Assembly: GCA_031548365.1 (NCBI GenBank)
Contig: JAVBRD010000017.1
Span: forward strand, 1-48,343
DNA: 48,343 bases
Direction of reading: 5' to 3'
DNA from: JAVBRD01 sp031548365
GTDB lineage: Bacteria > Bacillota > Clostridia > Christensenellales > UBA1750
A program made the translations under genes and the position numbers. Positions 44,510 through 48,343 of the stretch are shown one piece after another. Under the pieces are notes generated by a model. That model saw nothing but the letters and a program-made list of their open reading frames with translations. It made no database searches and was not told where the DNA came from. The stretch's first letter is position 1. Every line of letters begins with the position of its first letter.

Positions 44510-46246
44510 TCACTCAGCGGTTTCAATCATCGTGCGGGCGAGCGCTTCCGCCTGGGTTTCAAGGCGGTCCATCTCACGCAGGGACGCCGCGTGCGAGAGG
44601 CGAATGTCCCGGGTAAACGCCTTATGGGGTTCGTGATAGCCGTCGGAGACTTCAAGGAACATGCTTTCGGCGAGCGAGTGGCTTTTCTCATAGAACGCGG
44701 CGATGCCCGACAAACCGTCCTGCGCGGACAAATAGCTGTGCGCGGAACGGCGCGCGTCACGCAAGGCCATGAGACAAAAATGGTGAACGCTTTGCCTGCG
44801 GCGAGCATCCTCGAAGCTTTGTGGATCGAAGAGCGCGTCGTCCGACAAGCCGTCCGCCCACGCATGGTACGCTTTGTGTCCCGCGTGATAACCCCTTCCG
44901 GGCGCGTTCATGCAGTCAATCAGGACGCGGAGCGAGGCGAGCGCGCACGCGCGGTCGTCCAGCGGGCGCGGGCGTCCGCAAAAGCGGATGAGCAGGAAGG
45001 GCCAGTTGTCGGCGGGAAACATGCCGTCATGCGCGGCGAGGAAGCTCATCAGCTCGCCGTTGCCGCCCTCCGCCTCGCACGTGTCGTCGTCGAAGTACGA
45101 GCGGCAGAGTAGCGTCTCGCCGCGATTGACGTAGCCGGAGATCACGCCCCACTCTGGCGCGACGCGCAGGTTGATGGCCGCCGTGGGTACGCCGCGGTTG
45201 ATGTCGGCGAGCACGCGCGCTTTCGCCGCGTCGCGATCGGGGCCGCTGACCCGCGAGAGGATCTCCGCGTCAAGGCCGTAGGCGGTCTTCAGCGGCGTGA
45301 GGAAGTCGTAGGTGACCAACCCGTCCACAGATGAATAGTCCCACTTGGGTGCGCAAAACGCCACGCGGTAACACGCGCCCGACTTGCCCATCACCTCGTC
45401 GTAAGTCGCGGAAACGCCCATGGCGCTAAGGCACGCGGTCATGGCGCCCGCCCACGTGCAGTCCATGCCGATCTTCCACTTGAGCGCGGGAATGCCGGGC
45501 AGGAGACGCTCGCCGTCAAGCGCGGGTTTCCTTCGCAGGCGCGTGCGCTCGGTGGTATACTCAAGCGATTCACCTTCGGCGCACGAGACGACGAACGCGC
45601 CCTCCGCGCACATATAGCCCATCAAGAGCCACATTTCTCCCGACCACTCCGGGCCGACGGGAAACGACTCATGGTTGGCGGGAAAGGCGTTCCAGCGGAA
45701 GAACTCGTAGTGCCTGACTTTGGCCATGCCGTCACGTGAGTTTTGCGCGTTCCCGTAGCGGCAAGCGAGGATGGTCAGCCCAGCGTCGGGCATAAGTTCG
45801 CCTTGGCGAAGATCCACTTCGCCTTCGCACGCGCACAGCGCCCTTTTTACGCCCGCGACTTCCACGACCACCGCGAGCATGGACAGCCGCCCCAGCGCGG
45901 ACACCTGCATGACGCGATCCACGCTCAACCGGCCATCGGGCGTCATGTGGCGCAGGACGCGATCCCTGACGTCCATATCCCTCTCCGTGTCGTGACATAC
46001 CGCGCTGATCACGCGGATGTCCTCAGGACGCAAAAGCTCGTCCATACCCGTATCAAACAGCTTCGCGAGCGCGTAGAGCTGTGAAAGCTCGGGCAAAGCG
46101 CGTCCGTTCTCCCACTTGCTCACCGCTTGCGGGCTGACCCCGACCAGCTCCGCGAGCGTTTCCTGCGTCCACCCCGCGATTTTTCTTTGCCTGACGACGT
46201 TTTCACCCAGCACGCGCGCATCCGGGCCGGCAGTGTTCTGACTCAT
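44510..46246 (-). CDS. XRE-type HTH protein fused to a C39/BtrH-like papain-fold domain, 578 aa
   Basis: Residues about 15-72 are an XRE/HTH_3 DNA-binding domain (VVRQRKIAGWTQETLAELVGVSPQAVSKWENGRALPELSQL). Residues about 100-225 are a beta-rich region I do not recognise. Residues about 240-400 resemble the N-terminal domain of butirosin-type BtrH and C39-like cysteine peptidases: GMDCTWAGAMTACLSAMGVSATYDEVMGKSGACYRVAF with a Cys at the start of a helix. The last ~130 residues are helical. No membrane segment. GGGAGGGAT before ATG 46246. Probably a one-component sensor/regulator; whether the Cys is catalytic is unknown. Confidence 0.8.
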   Translation of the reverse strand: MSQNTAGPDARVLGENVVRQRKIAGWTQETLAELVGVSPQAVSKWENGRALPELSQLYALAKLFDTGMDELLRPEDIRVISAVCHDTERDMDVRDRVLRHMTPDGRLSVDRVMQVSALGRLSMLAVVVEVAGVKRALCACEGEVDLRQGELMPDAGLTILACRYGNAQNSRDGMAKVRHYEFFRWNAFPANHESFPVGPEWSGEMWLLMGYMCAEGAFVVSCAEGESLEYTTERTRLRRKPALDGERLLPGIPALKWKIGMDCTWAGAMTACLSAMGVSATYDEVMGKSGACYRVAFCAPKWDYSSVDGLVTYDFLTPLKTAYGLDAEILSRVSGPDRDAAKARVLADINRGVPTAAINLRVAPEWGVISGYVNRGETLLCRSYFDDDTCEAEGGNGELMSFLAAHDGMFPADNWPFLLIRFCGRPRPLDDRACALASLRVLIDCMNAPGRGYHAGHKAYHAWADGLSDDALFDPQSFEDARRRQSVHHFCLMALRDARRSAHSYLSAQDGLSGIAAFYEKSHSLAESMFLEVSDGYHEPHKAFTRDIRLSHAASLREMDRLETQAEALARTMIETAE

Positions 46247-46403
46247 GTTATCCCTCCCGCCGCCATCATATAGCTAAACAGCGCGCGCGCACATACACGC
46301 GAGGCACGCGCTCTAAGTTTTCGCCTCTACCCGGAGTTGAGCCACGAGAACCGCGCCAGAAGGACTTGGCACAAGAAGCCACATAAGCATCATTCTGATA
46401 GGG

Positions 46404-46934
46404 TTATTTTTTGCGGGTTTGACTGTACGCAATTTCGCTTTCGACGATACACATCAGACTGTCAATATCGCTTTTTCCAATGTTCACAAAGGAGAAATTA
46501 CTGCATATAAAATGGCATTTCACGTAATTGCGATCTTGATAAGAAAAAGTGTACTTCTTGTCTCCGCATTTAGCGGAACAATGGCCGCAATTAGCTGAAT
46601 TCAAAACTTGACTTCTTAAATTCTCGCTAAGATTATCCAACTTGCTTAAGGTACTTCTGTCCTCGATTCGCACCTGAATGCTCACACCGTCGCGCCCCAT
46701 GCCCTTATTGTTGATTATAATGGCTTCAGCGCTATTTCTGATAAAGCATAAGACGCGGCAAGTGCCTTCCATACATGGCTGGTTATATTGCTTGACCTTA
46801 ACAGGGAATCCATGTTCAATGAAACAGCTCACAATCCGACGGGCGGCTTCTTTTTCCTCCGCTGTACCAAACGTCGCTAAGGCTGTTTCAAATAATTCTG
46901 GTGTAAAATCAATACCTTTCTTCGTTCCAGACAT
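46404..46934 (-). CDS. Low-GC, Cys-rich orphan protein, 176 aa
   Basis: Not recognised. Reads SGTKKGIDFTPELFETALATFG, then IIINNKGMGRDGVSIQVRIEDRSTL and a C-terminal cluster NCGHCSAKCGDKK...YVKCHFICSNF that could bind zinc or an iron-sulfur centre. Clearly AT-richer than its neighbours with different codon use, which suggests recent transfer. The ATG at 46934 is 6 bases from GGGGGG; a longer reading from 47006 is rejected. Followed by 157 bases without a gene before the HTH fusion gene. Confidence 0.75.
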   Translation of the reverse strand: MSGTKKGIDFTPELFETALATFGTAEEKEAARRIVSCFIEHGFPVKVKQYNQPCMEGTCRVLCFIRNSAEAIIINNKGMGRDGVSIQVRIEDRSTLSKLDNLSENLRSQVLNSANCGHCSAKCGDKKYTFSYQDRNYVKCHFICSNFSFVNIGKSDIDSLMCIVESEIAYSQTRKK

Positions 46935-47005
46935 CATGTACCCCCCCATACAACCAGTTTGTTCTCGTCTCAATAAGTATACCACACCCTCATTGTAAAG
47001 CAACA

Positions 47006-47033
47006 AACCCGCGAGGCATACAGCCTGCGGGTT
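47006..47033 (-). terminator. Probable terminator of the lipoprotein gene
   Basis: Minus strand AACCCGCAGGC / GCCT-C-GCGGGTT (one bulged C), followed by TGTTGCTTT, 11 bases past the lipoprotein stop. Confidence 0.6.
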
Positions 47034-47044
47034 CTGCTTTCGCT

Positions 47045-48079
47045 TTACAGCATGCGGTTGTAGTCATCGATCATATCTGAGTATTTATCGTACAGGTCTT
47101 CAATGTCGGACTCAGAGACCTTCTTTTTCGCTTCCACTTTTTGCATGACGTCCGCAGCCTCCGCCTTGAACGCGTCGACCGCGCTCTCGTAGGACGAGAA
47201 GAGGATCCGGATGCCCTCTTTTTTCGCGGCCTCGCCGTCGGCGACGGCGGTGAACTCCTTGTGGGACGCGGCCAAGCGGTCATACACGGCGCGCATCTCC
47301 GCAGCGTCTATCTTCGCCGCGCCGTCCTTGATTTCCACCGTGTCCATGAAGTTCAAGACTTCCTCGGCATCGAGCATAAAAACGTTTCCCCAATAGAGGA
47401 TCACCCGGCCGTCGGCCTTGTATTCTTCGAGCGATTTGAGCGTGCGTTCGTGGGACATCGCGCCAACCGCGTCAATGAATTCCCCGCGAAGCTCGAAATA
47501 TTTCTCGAGACCCGCGACGAGCTGCTTGTGGATGTTTTCGCCTTCCGCGAACTTATCGTCCACATAGCCTTTTGTATCGTAATACTTGTACGCCTTTTCA
47601 AGTGCTCCCAAGACTTCGACCGCCACAGGGTGGAGCGCTTGATACTTGCCGTCAACCGGCTCCTGCTTGGGTTCCATCGCGGCGAACCCAAACGATTCGT
47701 TGAGCTTGTCTCGCTCATAGGAGCCGATGCTGTTGATCCAGCCGTCAAAATCCTTCTTGTCAACCGCGTAGTCTTTGTCCAACGGGGAGATGCGTTCGTC
47801 ATAGCCTTCCAGACAAAGGGTCATGCGGTCCGTGAGCACGTCGCACACGTCGATGTACGCGTTGAACTTGTCAACATCGTCGACTTTCGCGACCACCGGG
47901 GCAACCGCCGGCGTTGCGACCACGGGCTCTGCCGACTTCGGCGAGGCCGTGAGCGAACCCTTGGTCAGCTCCGTCGTCGCGCCTTCGGCAAGCTTGGCCA
48001 GTTCGGACGCGGCGCCGCAGCCCGCCGCCGAAACCAGCAGCGTGGCAATGAGCAAGAGCAGCACGATCTTTCTATTCAT
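47045..48079 (-). CDS. Lipoprotein, DUF3829-like, 344 aa
   Basis: An N-terminal lipoprotein signal (MNRKIVLLLLIATLLVSAAGC) with a lipobox ending in Cys21 predicts membrane anchoring on the outside. A Thr/Ala/Pro/Val-rich linker follows (about 25-65), then a helical domain with DKFNAYIDVCDVLTDRM and LEKAYKYYDTKGYVDDKFAEGENIHKQL, which fits the YiiG/DUF3829 lipoprotein group. Function unknown. ATG 48079 has GGAGTGA upstream; longer readings run into the transposase remnant. Confidence 0.85.
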   Translation of the reverse strand: MNRKIVLLLLIATLLVSAAGCGAASELAKLAEGATTELTKGSLTASPKSAEPVVATPAVAPVVAKVDDVDKFNAYIDVCDVLTDRMTLCLEGYDERISPLDKDYAVDKKDFDGWINSIGSYERDKLNESFGFAAMEPKQEPVDGKYQALHPVAVEVLGALEKAYKYYDTKGYVDDKFAEGENIHKQLVAGLEKYFELRGEFIDAVGAMSHERTLKSLEEYKADGRVILYWGNVFMLDAEEVLNFMDTVEIKDGAAKIDAAEMRAVYDRLAASHKEFTAVADGEAAKKEGIRILFSSYESAVDAFKAEAADVMQKVEAKKKVSESDIEDLYDKYSDMIDDYNRML

Positions 48080-48112
48080 ATGACTCACTCCATGTTTGAT
48101 TTGAACAACACG

Positions 48113-48136
48113 GAACGCCCGCTTGCGCGGGCGTTC
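48113..48136. other. Hairpin sharing its arms with the dnaK-dnaJ hairpin
   Basis: GAACGCCCGC / GCGGGCGTTC, 4-base loop, between the transposase stop and the lipoprotein start. Same 10-bp arms as 33858-33886. No T-run. Confidence 0.7.
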
Positions 48137-48147
48137 AGTTTGCCGAC

Positions 48148-48181
48148 AAAGGCACCTCACGCGAAGGCGAGAGGTGCCTTT
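48148..48181. other. Hairpin at the transposase 3' end
   Basis: AAAGGCACCTC / GAGGTGCCTTT, 11-bp perfect arms with a 12-base loop, overlapping the transposase stop codon. It may be a terminator or part of an insertion-element end. Confidence 0.6.
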
Positions 48182-48343
48182 GAGTGTACCAATGAATGAG
48201 AAAAGCCGACGATAAAAAGGAAAAAGCGGGCGATTCTTTTCATGTTTTGGACCGCTGCGGTCAGGTAAGACTGCTCTTTCATGTTGGCAAGGCCAATCAT
48301 GCGAGCCCATCGGAATCCGTGGTTATCTTTGGCTTCCGCAAAG
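48157..48343 (-). mobile_element. 3' end of an IS1182-like DDE transposase (continues beyond window)
   Basis: The minus strand reads in from the window edge FAEAKDNHGFRWARMIGLANM then KEQSYLTAAVQNMKRIARF, the C-terminal pattern (ExK..HG.R..R..GL......LTA.A.NLK) of IS1182/IS5-type transposases. It continues FLFIVGFSHSLVHSKAPLAFA to TGA at 48159-48157. Only the last ~61 codons are inside the window. Confidence 0.75.

Overview
The window is GC-rich chromosomal DNA, by eye about 60% GC. It most likely comes from an anaerobic Clostridia-type Firmicute. Evidence: a CIRCE-controlled hrcA-grpE-dnaK-dnaJ operon, a HisZ plus short-form HisG histidine operon, rubrerythrin and a second ferritin-like protein, an ammonia-type NAD synthetase, an iol (inositol) operon, and consistent AGGAGG-type ribosome binding sites. 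Finer placement (for example Christensenellales-like) would be a guess. I see no rRNA, tRNA, CRISPR array or phage genes.

Layout. 1-3378: 3' part of carB, fused in frame to dapF. 3460-8063 (minus): ferritin-like protein, phosphohexomutase, a small unrecognised protein, a HAD phosphatase with a C-terminal extension, and an HExxH protein. 8174-9603: nadE (plus) facing rubrerythrin (minus). 9674-14623 (minus): secreted Ig-like protein, then comEC-holA. 14778-18836 (minus): a tightly overlapping operon of a Cof-type HAD phosphatase, a heparinase II/III-like protein, a NagB-like deaminase and a Sir2 deacylase. 18974-19540: an unknown anchored protein. 19761-29857: the inositol region, iolG divergent from iolR-iolJ-iolC-iolB-nudix-iolD-(frameshifted effector-binding gene)-iolE-iolA. 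29917-30840: an AT-richer patch with two broken small genes. 30861-37381 (minus): hrcA-grpE-dnaK-dnaJ followed by a HAD phosphatase and a UroD-family protein. 37739-44445 (plus): hisZ-G-D-B-A-IE, a GDPD-like gene and a frameshifted methyltransferase. 44510-48343 (minus): an HTH/cysteine-protease-like fusion, a low-GC Cys-rich orphan, a lipoprotein and the 3' end of an IS1182-like transposase.

How the genes work together. IolG, IolE, IolD, IolB, IolC, IolJ and IolA make up the complete classical path from myo-inositol to DHAP plus acetyl-CoA and CO2, lacking only a transporter, under a DeoR-type IolR. The histidine operon is under a perfect TTGACA-17-TATAAT promoter but lacks hisC, hisH and hisF. 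The heparinase/NagB/HAD/Sir2 operon looks like uronide and amino-sugar breakdown with an NAD-dependent deacylase attached.

Points of most interest: the CarB-DapF fusion whose epimerase half lacks the first catalytic cysteine; three 11-bp-phased repeats at the iolJ promoter; the HTH plus C39/BtrH-like fusion protein; the HAD/HExxH pair; and four single-base lesions, most at short homopolymers, in three genes, which are either real decay or assembly errors.
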